A stretch of DNA of 64,000 nucleotides from Alloprevotella sp. Lung230 (GCF_014385435.1 NZ_JACSUD010000001.1:372001-436000), one strand, 5' to 3'; counted from the stretch's first letter, positions 45,733 to 53,805 are shown. Notes: generated by a model from the sequence alone, not told the origin. Translations and numbers: made by a program.

Positions 45733-46395
45733 GCAAAGGCGGCGCACGCAAAGTTCCTGATGCCGTTTCTTATCGTGCAAAGGTACAACGGCAGCCTGTC
45801 TGCCCTGACAAGGTCGAGTCCTGCGGATGGAGAGAAGAATCTCCACCGCAGGATTTCTCTGTTTCAAGGTGGTATTGCCATTTTCTATATCCATGCGGTC
45901 GTATTCATCTCTCCCAACCTTGCAGGGCTGGGCTGCCGTAGAGAGTATAGGCACGACAAGAATACGGCATACTCAGGCTCTTTGGACGCAAGGCGTAACA
46001 ACTAACAACAGATAGGACTGACGATAATACGGACAATCTATTGTTTGTACAATTTGTTGTCATGACTATCTGTTGTCAAAACTATATATCGTCAAAATAA
46101 TCTATCGATAAAACTATCTATCGACACTTCGACATCTCGATTTGTCGAACTATCGAATTATCGATAAAACAACAAGATAATAAAAGGAACGAGCCGGCAC
46201 CTCATCTCATTACCGCAATAACACAGACGGATTTCCTTTGTTTTTCTATTGCTTTCTCTCTATTTCCCTGCTTATCCTCATTTCTTGCAGTGGTGCTTCC
46301 GAGGGGTTACTTTTGCACCCGAGAAGTACGGCAATGGACTGCATAACAGTTTGTTTGCTGAGTAACAATAAAGTAATCAAAACAAAATTAAGGCA
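45733..46395. other. 663-base noncoding region before HTH genes
   Basis: A hairpin CCTGCGG (45820-45826) / CCGCAGG (45846-45852), then an AT-rich cluster of TCGATA, CTATC and TTGTC repeats (46010-46170). No convincing gene is seen. It lies upstream of the two Xis-like genes, so a regulatory or recombination-site role is plausible. Confidence 0.5.
46010..46170. repeat. short-repeat cluster upstream of Xis-like genes
   Basis: Repeated ACTATC (5 or more), ATCGATAAAAC (twice), TTGTTGTC/CTGTTGTC and the palindrome TATCGATA occur within 160 bases. Spacing is irregular. It looks like binding sites for a recombinase or directionality factor. Confidence 0.6.
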
Positions 46396-46665
46396 ATGAA
46401 ACTCATTATCATCGACCGCAAAGCGTGGGAGCGACATCGCTCCGAATTTGCAGACTTTATCCATCGTGTGGAAAAACTCATCGGTAATCCTCCCAAGACC
46501 GAGCAATGGCTCGACAACGAAGCCGTGTGCAAGCGTTTAGGCATCAGCAAGCGTACCCTACAATCATACCGAGATACGGGCAAAATCCCTTTCTCCATGA
46601 TTGGACATAAGTGTTATTACAAACAGACCGACATCTGTGAAATGCTGAATGCAGTCAAGGATTGA
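46396..46665 (+). CDS. helix-turn-helix protein, Xis-like (first)
   Basis: The 89-residue protein has a helical N-terminus, then LDNEAVCKRLGISKRTLQSYRDTGKIPFSMIGHKCYYKQTDICEML, a winged MerR-like HTH_17 domain of the excisionase type. Genes of this kind (for example xis2c/xis2d in CTnDOT) guide excision or regulate transfer. Which role applies here is not known. Confidence 0.8.
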   Translation: MKLIIIDRKAWERHRSEFADFIHRVEKLIGNPPKTEQWLDNEAVCKRLGISKRTLQSYRDTGKIPFSMIGHKCYYKQTDICEMLNAVKD

Positions 46666-46685
46666 AATCAAAGAATGAATGAATT

Positions 46686-47000
46686 ATGGCAGAGAATGAA
46701 ATCATTACGCGGGAAGACCCTCAGATGCAGTTGTTTTCACAACTGATGGAAGGCACTTTGAAGAAGTTGGAGCGGTATTGCTCTACCGCCCGTCCGATGC
46801 TGAATGGTGAGGTTTACCTTTCGGGTGAGGAGGTTTGCAGCCAATTACGGCTCAGCACACGCACGCTCCAAGAGTACAGAAACTCAGGAACGCTTCCTTT
46901 CTACAAAATCGGAGGGAAGATACTCTACAAGCAGAGCGACATACAAGCCATGCTTGAAAAACACTATAACCCGATACCCAAGAAATTATGGCAAGAATAG
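46686..47000 (+). CDS. helix-turn-helix protein, Xis-like (second)
   Basis: The 104-residue paralog of its neighbour has SGEEVCSQLRLSTRTLQEYRNSGTLPFYKIGGKILYKQSDIQAML. It is 20 bases downstream of the first copy and overlaps the next gene by 13 bases, so the three are one operon. Confidence 0.8.
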   Translation: MAENEIITREDPQMQLFSQLMEGTLKKLERYCSTARPMLNGEVYLSGEEVCSQLRLSTRTLQEYRNSGTLPFYKIGGKILYKQSDIQAMLEKHYNPIPKKLWQE

Positions 47001-47497
47001 ATGAAAAAAGGAAACAACGCTTGGAACAAGCCATTAGAGATATGGGAAATTATGGCGTTAAGCTCCGCAAGCCCGAAGAGTTACCCGATTTTGACCAGCC
47101 CTTCGATTATGAAGAGGAAAAGAGAAGGTTTGAGCCTGTTGATAAAGTTGAGGAACAAAATGACAAGGAGAGTAACAAGGATTTTTCTCAACCGTCCTAT
47201 CAAGAAACAGCGTTGTCGCCAACAGAAAGGGCTACTTCTACCGAAGAATTTCATCAAAGAATGGGAAAAACAAAGGACAGAAAGCAATTATCCGAGTTTC
47301 AGGGGAAATATCTCCAGCCCTTTCGCAACAGCCACCGCAAAGCCGTGTATGTATCAGAGGAAACCCAACGAAAGTTAGACTTCGTGGTGCGGAGAATCGG
47401 TGAGCATGGAGCGAGCGTTTCGGGATATGTCGAACAGGTACTGCGGGAACACCTCGACCAATACAAGGAAGATGTGGAAAGATGGAGGAAACTCTGA
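46988..47497 (+). CDS. DUF3408-family protein
   Basis: The 169-residue protein has a variable charged N-terminal half and a conserved C-terminal block, KAVYVSEETQRKLDFVVRRIGEHGASVSGYVEQVLREHLDQYKED, a ribbon-helix-helix-like pattern. DUF3408 proteins occur next to mobilization genes on Bacteroides elements and may be DNA-binding regulators or accessory mobilization factors. Confidence 0.85.
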   Translation: MARIDEKRKQRLEQAIRDMGNYGVKLRKPEELPDFDQPFDYEEEKRRFEPVDKVEEQNDKESNKDFSQPSYQETALSPTERATSTEEFHQRMGKTKDRKQLSEFQGKYLQPFRNSHRKAVYVSEETQRKLDFVVRRIGEHGASVSGYVEQVLREHLDQYKEDVERWRKL

Positions 47498-47689
47498 ATT
47501 ACTGCATTCCTCGAATGCAAGCCTACGCCGAGTTACTGTATTCAATGAATGCAGTAACACAGCAGGGGCTTATAATCCCATTTTCTACATCAGCAAGGTG
47601 TGTCTTTGTACCACAAATTGCCATTTGTACCACAAAGACCCTTGCCCCGAAAGGGGATTAAATCACTCCAAAGTCGTGATTAGAAAGCA
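47498..47689 (+). other. candidate oriT region upstream of mobA-like gene
   Basis: Bases 47503-47519 hold TGCATTC/GAATGCA. Bases 47532-47558 hold GTTACTGTATTC/GAATGCAGTAAC. TTTGTACCACAAA occurs twice at a 19-base interval (47605 and 47624), followed by CCCCGAAAGGGG (47645-47656). Such nested repeats upstream of a relaxosome gene suggest a transfer origin. No nick site was identified. Confidence 0.5.
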
Positions 47690-48109
47690 ATGAAGAAGCA
47701 AAAACAAAAGAAGCCAGACGGCAGATGTGCCACCTGCCCACGATGGGACAGATGGCACATCAGAATACCTAATTCCGAAGACCAGCAGAAACTTATCAGA
47801 CTCTATCGCAAGTCGGGAGCAAAGACAAAGAGCGACTTTGTCCGAGCAAGGCTTCTTGGTGAATCTTTTAAGGTCATCACCCAAGACCCTGCAAAAGAAC
47901 CTTACTTGGAGAAACTCTCAGAAATCGTTGCCTTGGCTCATAAGATAGGAGTTCTGTACAACGAAGTCGTGAAAGTCCTCAATACTTATCATTCTGTTGC
48001 CACTGCTCAACAACTGCTCGGCAAACTCGAAACCTATTCCCAAATTCTCATCAGACTACAACAGCAAGCAGTACAACTGACAAAATCCTTTGGGAGTAGA
48101 GAAGAATGA
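47690..48109 (+). CDS. MobA/MobC-like relaxosome accessory protein
   Basis: The 139-residue protein RIPNSEDQQKLIRLYRKSGAKTKSDFVRARLLGE resembles the ribbon-helix-helix start of Bacteroides MobA/BmgB-like proteins, followed by a long helical segment (LGKLETYSQILIRLQQQAVQLTKSF). They help the relaxase bind oriT. The relaxase gene that normally follows is absent. Only a 27-codon frame begins at 48110, where TGAATG joins the two. Confidence 0.8.
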   Translation: MKKQKQKKPDGRCATCPRWDRWHIRIPNSEDQQKLIRLYRKSGAKTKSDFVRARLLGESFKVITQDPAKEPYLEKLSEIVALAHKIGVLYNEVVKVLNTYHSVATAQQLLGKLETYSQILIRLQQQAVQLTKSFGSREE

Positions 48110-48327
48110 ATGCTGATAAATCATAACACCCATACTCGTATCGTACCGCGAATGTCCAATCCCTCTTTGGATGATACAAAAGGGTCACTTTGAACGATTA
48201 CATAGGACCAGTTTCAACGATTTTTCCACTCTGCCCTAATACTTTATCTTTTGGAAAGTACATTGATAATCAGATAATTATTTCAATAACTCCCGATTTG
48301 GAGTATTACCCCACATTTATTATTTTT
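48110..48327. other. segment between mobA-like gene and IS flank
   Basis: A short frame abuts the mobA-like stop and ends at the first TGA. Related stretches CCCGATTTGGAGTATTACC and CCCGATTTGGGGCATTACC (48283-48360) follow. I see no complete gene. Confidence 0.5.
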
Positions 48328-48585
48328 TTATTTTGACAATTCCCGATTTGGGGCATTACCATGACCATTAACAAACACAAAGTCTGTATAATCCCCTATA
48401 ACTAACGTATCTTTTGAAATTTTCCGTATTTTGTAATCAACATATGGATAGAGCTTTTCCACAGGATGTGGAAGTTTCCAATAAATAAAAACTCGCATGC
48501 CATCAACATCAAACACTTTAGGGAATAAAATGTCCTGTTGGGAAGTAAATTCTTCATCTCCTTTCTTATTATAAGCTGAATTCAA
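48328..48585 (-). pseudogene. ORF fragment abutting IS4351-like element
   Basis: The 85-codon frame reads YPYVDYKIRKISKDTLVIGDYTDFVFVNGHGN. It runs into the IS left end, where the start codon itself lies in the terminal repeat. It is probably the remaining 3' part of a gene whose 5' part is missing. No family is recognised. Confidence 0.4.
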
Positions 48586-49728
48586 CTTGCAAATGCAACA
48601 GAATTCTGATTAATAATTTGTTTAAATTTTTCGTTTGGCGTGAGGTATCCAAGTCTTTTACGAGGTCGATTATTGAGTTTATTTTCAATCCACTTAATCT
48701 GTTTGTTGGTTACTTCACTAAAGTCCTTACCCTTTGGGATATACTGCCTGATAAGCCCGTTGGTGTTTTCATTGGCACCACGTTCCCATGAGTGGTATGG
48801 TTTGCAAAAATAGAATTTTATTTCCAATTTTTGCGCAATTTCCTCGTGCTTTGCAAACTCCTTTCCATTGTCAGCCGTAATTGTGTGTATTAAGTTTTTC
48901 ACTTTCCGCAGTGCCCATACTGCAATCTTAGCTACCGGGATGGCTTCTTTTCCCGACAACTTGCGTATCCAGACCCTGCTTGTTGCTCTGTCGTTAATGG
49001 TAAGAATGGCACCTTTGTGGTTCTTACCAATAATTGTATCTATCTCTAAATCACCAAATCTCTCCTTCAGTTCCACTATCTCGGGACGCTCATCAATATC
49101 CACCCTGCCTGGGATAAATCCTCGCCCTGCATTTTTAGAACCACGTTTGGCATACCTGCGACCTTGTCTGCGAAGATATTTGTGCAGTTTGCCACCCCGC
49201 CGCTTATCCTCCCAAATCCAGCGATATATCGTTTCGTGAGATACCATCGCAATTCCCTCCAAGCGGCTCCTGCCGACAATCTGCTCCGGGCTGAATCCTT
49301 TCTTCAACAGCTTTATTATCCGTTTTCTCATTGCCGGTGTAAGCACTTCCTTGCGATGTTTTTGCTGCTTGCGCCTGTCTGCTTTTCGCTGGGCAAGCTC
49401 CATGCTATAGCTACCACTTCGGGCGTCGCAATTGCGCTTTATCTCCCTGTAAACAGTGCTTTTATCTACTCCGATAGCTTCCGCTATTGCTTTTTTGCTC
49501 ATCGGTATTTGCAACATCATAGAAAATTGCATACCTTTGTACCTCGGTTATATGTTTGCTCATCTGCAACTTTTTTTTCTTTGGACGGACAATTAAAGCA
49601 AAGATAGCAAACTTTATCCATTCAGAGTGAGAGAAAGGGGGACATTGTCTCTCTTTCCTCTCTGAAAAATAAATGTTTTTATTGCTTATTATCCGCACCC
49701 AAAAAGTTGCATTTATAAGTTGAACTCA
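48577..49728 (-). mobile_element. IS4351-like element (IS30 family)
   Basis: Terminal inverted repeats begin TGAATTCAACTTGCAAATGC (48577) and, read from the right end at 49728, TGAGTTCAACTTATAAATGC. They match at 20 of 23 bases. The 1152-base length is near the 1155 known for IS4351. No matching 3-base target duplication is visible, so the present junctions probably arose by recombination or decay. erm(F) starts 28 bases outside its right end. Confidence 0.85.
48582..49532 (-). CDS. IS30-family (IS4351-like) transposase, 5' frameshifted
   Basis: The readable frame has 316 codons. The HTH region is SKKAIAEAIGVDKSTVYREIKRN. The DDE triad is FGDLEIDTIIG, TADNGKEF and SWERGANENTNGLIRQYIP. The intact protein should begin at ATG 49563 (MSKHITEVQRYAI), and the span 49563-48582 is exactly 326 codons plus stop plus one base. 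The extra T is in the run ATTTTC near 49521-49526. Translation from the internal ATG at 49532 would lose 13 residues of the N-terminus, so activity is doubtful. Confidence 0.85.
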   Translation of the reverse strand: MQFSMMLQIPMSKKAIAEAIGVDKSTVYREIKRNCDARSGSYSMELAQRKADRRKQQKHRKEVLTPAMRKRIIKLLKKGFSPEQIVGRSRLEGIAMVSHETIYRWIWEDKRRGGKLHKYLRRQGRRYAKRGSKNAGRGFIPGRVDIDERPEIVELKERFGDLEIDTIIGKNHKGAILTINDRATSRVWIRKLSGKEAIPVAKIAVWALRKVKNLIHTITADNGKEFAKHEEIAQKLEIKFYFCKPYHSWERGANENTNGLIRQYIPKGKDFSEVTNKQIKWIENKLNNRPRKRLGYLTPNEKFKQIINQNSVAFAS

Positions 49729-49756
49729 AGAAGTATTCACCTGTAAGAAGTTACTA

Positions 49757-50557
49757 ATGACAAAAAAGAAATTGCCCGTTCGTTTTACGGGTCAGCACTT
49801 TACTATTGATAAAGTGCTAATAAAAGATGCAATAAGACAAGCAAATATAAGTAATCAGGATACGGTTTTAGATATTGGGGCAGGCAAGGGGTTTCTTACT
49901 GTTCATTTATTAAAAATCGCCAACAATGTTGTTGCTATTGAAAACGACACAGCTTTGGTTGAACATTTACGAAAATTATTTTCTGATGCCCGAAATGTTC
50001 AAGTTGTCGGTTGTGATTTTAGGAATTTTGCAGTTCCGAAATTTCCTTTCAAAGTGGTGTCAAATATTCCTTATGGCATTACTTCCGATATTTTCAAAAT
50101 CCTGATGTTTGAGAGTCTTGGAAATTTTCTGGGAGGTTCCATTGTCCTTCAATTAGAACCTACACAAAAGTTATTTTCGAGGAAGCTTTACAATCCATAT
50201 ACCGTTTTCTATCATACTTTTTTTGATTTGAAACTTGTCTATGAGGTAGGTCCTGAAAGTTTCTTGCCACCGCCAACTGTCAAATCAGCCCTGTTAAACA
50301 TTAAAAGAAAACACTTATTTTTTGATTTTAAGTTTAAAGCCAAATACTTAGCATTTATTTCCTGTCTGTTAGAGAAACCTGATTTATCTGTAAAAACAGC
50401 TTTAAAGTCGATTTTCAGGAAAAGTCAGGTCAGGTCAATTTCGGAAAAATTCGGTTTAAACCTTAATGCTCAAATTGTTTGTTTGTCTCCAAGTCAATGG
50501 TTAAACTGTTTTTTGGAAATGCTGGAAGTTGTCCCTGAAAAATTTCATCCTTCGTAG
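49757..50557 (+). CDS. erm(F): 23S rRNA adenine-N6 dimethyltransferase ErmF
   Basis: The 266-residue protein is the classic Bacteroides Erm. It dimethylates A2058 and gives macrolide-lincosamide-streptogramin B resistance. The SAM loop is VLDIGAGKGFLTVHLL (GAGKG at 41-45) and the target-adenine motif is NIPYG at 103-107. The strong AT bias fits its origin elsewhere. The start lies 28 bases beyond the IS4351-like end, which in known Bacteroides transposons supplies the promoter. Its last 13 bases overlap the opposing barrel gene. Confidence 0.96.
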   Translation: MTKKKLPVRFTGQHFTIDKVLIKDAIRQANISNQDTVLDIGAGKGFLTVHLLKIANNVVAIENDTALVEHLRKLFSDARNVQVVGCDFRNFAVPKFPFKVVSNIPYGITSDIFKILMFESLGNFLGGSIVLQLEPTQKLFSRKLYNPYTVFYHTFFDLKLVYEVGPESFLPPPTVKSALLNIKRKHLFFDFKFKAKYLAFISCLLEKPDLSVKTALKSIFRKSQVRSISEKFGLNLNAQIVCLSPSQWLNCFLEMLEVVPEKFHPS

Positions 50558-52059
50558 TTCAAAGTCGGGTGGTCTACATCAATGCCACTGTTTATCTTCC
50601 ATTGCTTACCCTTATAATCCATTCTCAGGGTGAGTTCCTGCCCACATATAGATAGTGTGTTCTCATAACTTAGGCTATCTATGTATGGTCTATTCGGTAT
50701 AGTATAGTCGTAAGTGTTGCTTGTGTTTCTATCCTCTTCGTGATGCAGTCCGTACCCTGTCTGCAATTTCAACTGTTTGCCAAAAGGATGGGTATATTGC
50801 AATGATATTCTGCTTTCGTTGCGCAGGGTGGGCAGTTGTTGGCAAAGATTGCGCAACAGTAGTGAATCTCCGCCCACAGCGTTGCGCAGGTGGTGGAATT
50901 TCGTCAGTGAAAGGCTGGTATTATTAGTTTCATTCGAGTTACCGCCAAGTGTCGCCTTCACGGTAAATGATGCCCCAGCCTTGCCAATCCGCCGTGTGAG
51001 GTCGGCAGATACATGGTAATTCTTTCCATTGCTTTTTGTGTTATTTCGCAGCGTTCCCGAGGTCAGCGTGTCCGCAGCCGTATTGCGCTCATATAGGTAT
51101 GTTGTGTTGTCAGTCAGGTTGTCTGACCGTCCGAAGTTTCCATTTGCACTTATATTCAGCAAAGTCTTTTTGTCTATGTTATACTGCAGATTTATGTTTG
51201 CGGCATTACTGTGATTCTTGCTCAAGGAAAGCAGCATTGATTCCCGATATTTTGTTCCCGATGAAAGATATTGCTCATCATAGTCATGATTCTCGCTTCC
51301 ATTGTGGAAGGCATTGAGTGAGAGGCTTGCATTGAGCGTAATTTTCTTACCAAATTTCTTCACGATATTGCCCGACAATATGTTTTGGAAATTGTTTCCC
51401 CCAATGTTCATATTACTAAGATTGTCAGAGCGCAAAGTCAGCGAGGTGTTTTCGCCATCGGCATTGAATAGATTGCCCTGTACCTCATCCCTGCGTCTGT
51501 CGCGATTGCCGTGTTCAGCCGTTAGTGTTCCTGTCAGGCTGCCATTGTAGGTAGATTTGGTCTTGATGTCCAGCACATAATTGTCGGCACCATCATCTAC
51601 TCCCGTCATTTTCTCCAATGCGCTGAGCATGTCATACAGTTTCAGTAGTTCCACTGCATCGGTTGGCATATTCTCCAACGCTGCGATAATGTCGTTGCCC
51701 ATAAAGGTCTCGCCATTGATGTTTACGCCGTTCAATGGCTTTCCTTTGAATGATAGTTGCCTGTTCGCCTTGTCGTATTCCATGCCCGGAATATTCCTGA
51801 TTAAGTCTTCCAAGTTAGCACCTTTCCTTACTCGAAGGCAATCAGTATTGATAAACGTGGTGTCTTTTCTTATGGAAAACAATTTCCGCTGTCCAATAAC
51901 TTGAACTTCATCGAGTTCTATCGTTTTATGTAATGAAGAAACATGTTTTCGAGTAGGGTATATAGTATCACCCACAACTAAATTCAAAATAGTAGCATTA
52001 GCAGTGGGAAACAGCAGAAGTAGAATGATGAAGATTAAAAGAATTCTTTTGATTATCAT
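50545..52059 (-). CDS. TonB-plug outer-membrane barrel protein, 3'-truncated
   Basis: Hydrophobic signal (MIIKRILLIFIILLLLFPTANA), then a plug-type region VQVIGQRKLFSIRKDTTFINTDCLRVRKGANLEDLIRNIPGMEYDK, as in TonB-dependent-receptor relatives, then many barrel strands. The protein stops after 504 residues at NYEG, where barrel proteins of this type run to about 800. The 3' end falls at the erm(F) junction, which suggests truncation by rearrangement. The TAATTTTG box is only 5 bases before the start. It is probably non-functional. Confidence 0.7.
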   Translation of the reverse strand: MIIKRILLIFIILLLLFPTANATILNLVVGDTIYPTRKHVSSLHKTIELDEVQVIGQRKLFSIRKDTTFINTDCLRVRKGANLEDLIRNIPGMEYDKANRQLSFKGKPLNGVNINGETFMGNDIIAALENMPTDAVELLKLYDMLSALEKMTGVDDGADNYVLDIKTKSTYNGSLTGTLTAEHGNRDRRRDEVQGNLFNADGENTSLTLRSDNLSNMNIGGNNFQNILSGNIVKKFGKKITLNASLSLNAFHNGSENHDYDEQYLSSGTKYRESMLLSLSKNHSNAANINLQYNIDKKTLLNISANGNFGRSDNLTDNTTYLYERNTAADTLTSGTLRNNTKSNGKNYHVSADLTRRIGKAGASFTVKATLGGNSNETNNTSLSLTKFHHLRNAVGGDSLLLRNLCQQLPTLRNESRISLQYTHPFGKQLKLQTGYGLHHEEDRNTSNTYDYTIPNRPYIDSLSYENTLSICGQELTLRMDYKGKQWKINSGIDVDHPTLNYEG

Positions 52060-52341
52060 TTTGCAAAATTACCATTGTTCATAGATATATGCAATACCTT
52101 AAAATGGCGATTTTATAGAATTAGAAATGTCTAAGGTTGATTTTCATTGAAAAAACAACGTAAATACTTTGCTTATATGAATTATATCGCTATCTTTGCA
52201 ACATCAAACAGAGAGTTCTTTGAGACTTTGCAGAATAAAGAAAGGGAAAGAAACTCGCTCGTTTCTTAGTCGTTCACCTTATCAGATTATATATTCTGCT
52301 TTTTATTAGTAATCAGTCGATTACATTCACCCCCATTACTT
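52060..52341. other. intergenic region barrel gene / SIR2 stop
   Basis: A 282-base gap holding an orphan plus-strand promoter (52168-52198) and AT-rich sequence. No gene is seen. It is the right junction of the segment that separates SIR2 from HerA. Confidence 0.5.
52168..52198 (+). promoter_or_regulatory. orphan promoter antisense to SIR2
   Basis: TTTG (52168-52171), 19-base spacer, TATCTTTG (52191-52198). Downstream there is no plus-strand gene, only the convergent SIR2 3' end. Confidence 0.5.
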
Positions 52342-53694
52342 TTATGCGGAACTTCCTTCGTTAAAATTGGGCATTAATGTATCTGCAAAAGTCAGAAAGT
52401 CACCAAAGAACTCGCCCTCAAGGATGATAATCCGTGGGTCATTTAAGTCCTTCAGTCGTTGTATTTCCAAATTCTTTGTCCCTGCAAAATCTACAATAAT
52501 GAGTGTAAAAGTAGGATTTGATAAAGCTTGATATATAATATCATTAAAATGCTCATCATAAAATGAGTATCCTACTGTGATGAGCACAGATTGAGGCTGT
52601 GTAATAGTTGTTGCAAATTGCCTAAACAATTCAGAGTAAGGCAAATCTAATGTGTAGGTTTTTTTTACAGCAGATGGGTAAATGATAATCTCGCCTTTCT
52701 TATCCAACTTATCAATAACATCTAATGTTTTTTCTTCAATGCCATATAGGTTGTTAGAATCTCTTTGTATAGAATTTATCCAAGAAAGAGAACCATGCAA
52801 TTTGATGTATCGAACTACCTTTTCAATTCTTTGTACTTTTCCAGAAGTTGTTGAACCTGGATAAAAAATATCATACTCAAAAGTCTCTGGCTTGAAAAAT
52901 CTTTTATGGAATCCTGTAAAACCATCAATATAATGAATCCCCAAATTATCAAAAGCATACTCAAAAGCCAAATCATAATTTGATGTAAAGATATTCGCTC
53001 TCCTCAAATTAAGAGGTCTTTGCAACAAAGATTTTAAGAATAATTGATGAAAATGATATTTGTTTTTTAGGGCACTCTTAAAAGCATTCTTTTTACCTCT
53101 TTTGATAATTCTCCGTAATTCAGAAATAGGAATTTTGCGCTTATCTACATTGCAAACCTCAAACAATCCTTCCTTGATAGTACTTATAAGCTCTCTTGTC
53201 TGTTTGGCTTCTTCTGCCATATTAGTCAAAGATTGAAGAAATTCTGTAGCCGTCAGATAATTGAGTACGCTTTCATACTCTGTTGCTATTTCTCCAGATA
53301 GACTATCTCTAATGATAGAGTCCTTTATTATAAACTCCCATCCTTTTTTGTCTTTAAAAGTTGAGCCTTCTTCCTTATCCTTCAGTTGCTCTTTCTGCAA
53401 CTTTTTTATCATCGAATAAAAAGCATCACCTCTCTCTCTTCCTAAAATATATTTTTCAACTTCAATAGGAAAGTTTCTAATAGAAACTGCCCCAAGATGA
53501 ATAGAAGTACCTGAGCCAAATAGAAAACTAACATTGTCCAATTCCATATAATTTTTCAATGTCATTTTTATTTTTTCTATGATTTTTGCTTGCGATATTT
53601 TGCCATCATTCCAGTCGTGTAATTTATCAACATTTCCAAAGAACAGCTTATTCTTCGTTATATCGAAAATCGCATTTTTTTCTTTTTCTTCCAT
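52342..53694 (-). CDS. SIR2-family NADase-like defence protein
   Basis: The 450-residue protein has the SIR2-like NAD-binding loop FLFGSGTSIHLGA (GSGTS at 60-64), the FTSNYDLAFEYAF motif (TSNYD at 237-241) and KLHGSLSW with the catalytic His300. A mid-protein helical insert separates them. Such proteins deplete NAD+ during infection, with HerA as regulator or partner. The start 53694 is chosen because the 53724 ATG is upstream of a TAACTTTG box at 53719-53712. Sequence is AT-rich. A HerA gene lies downstream at 42307, across a 10-kb segment. Confidence 0.88.
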   Translation of the reverse strand: MEEKEKNAIFDITKNKLFFGNVDKLHDWNDGKISQAKIIEKIKMTLKNYMELDNVSFLFGSGTSIHLGAVSIRNFPIEVEKYILGRERGDAFYSMIKKLQKEQLKDKEEGSTFKDKKGWEFIIKDSIIRDSLSGEIATEYESVLNYLTATEFLQSLTNMAEEAKQTRELISTIKEGLFEVCNVDKRKIPISELRRIIKRGKKNAFKSALKNKYHFHQLFLKSLLQRPLNLRRANIFTSNYDLAFEYAFDNLGIHYIDGFTGFHKRFFKPETFEYDIFYPGSTTSGKVQRIEKVVRYIKLHGSLSWINSIQRDSNNLYGIEEKTLDVIDKLDKKGEIIIYPSAVKKTYTLDLPYSELFRQFATTITQPQSVLITVGYSFYDEHFNDIIYQALSNPTFTLIIVDFAGTKNLEIQRLKDLNDPRIIILEGEFFGDFLTFADTLMPNFNEGSSA

Positions 53695-53711
53695 ATAGAA
53701 TCTGTTTTTTG

Positions 53712-53719
53712 CAAAGTTA
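53712..53719 (-). promoter_or_regulatory. -7 box of SIR2 gene
   Basis: Minus strand TAACTTTG, 17 bases before the chosen start. It also completes GTAACTTTGC, a sequence like the CTnDOT att core, probably by chance. Confidence 0.5.
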
Positions 53720-53805
53720 CTCATTCATAACGAGAAAAGTGAATAAAACGGCAAGAAAACGCCCCTTGTGAAGCACAAAAATGTCGCAAGGAGCGTATCT
53801 GATAA

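Noticed and set aside
42620-53720. GTANNTTTGC sequences (42620 plus, 52063 minus, 53711 minus) as CTnDOT-type att cores
   Set aside because: They are identical to the promoter -7 pattern, occur at gene starts, and are not in the direct orientation that an excisable segment needs.
40202-53724. Inversion as the cause of SIR2-HerA separation
   Set aside because: Both genes are on one strand in the expected order; a simple inversion with an end between them would leave them in opposite orientation.
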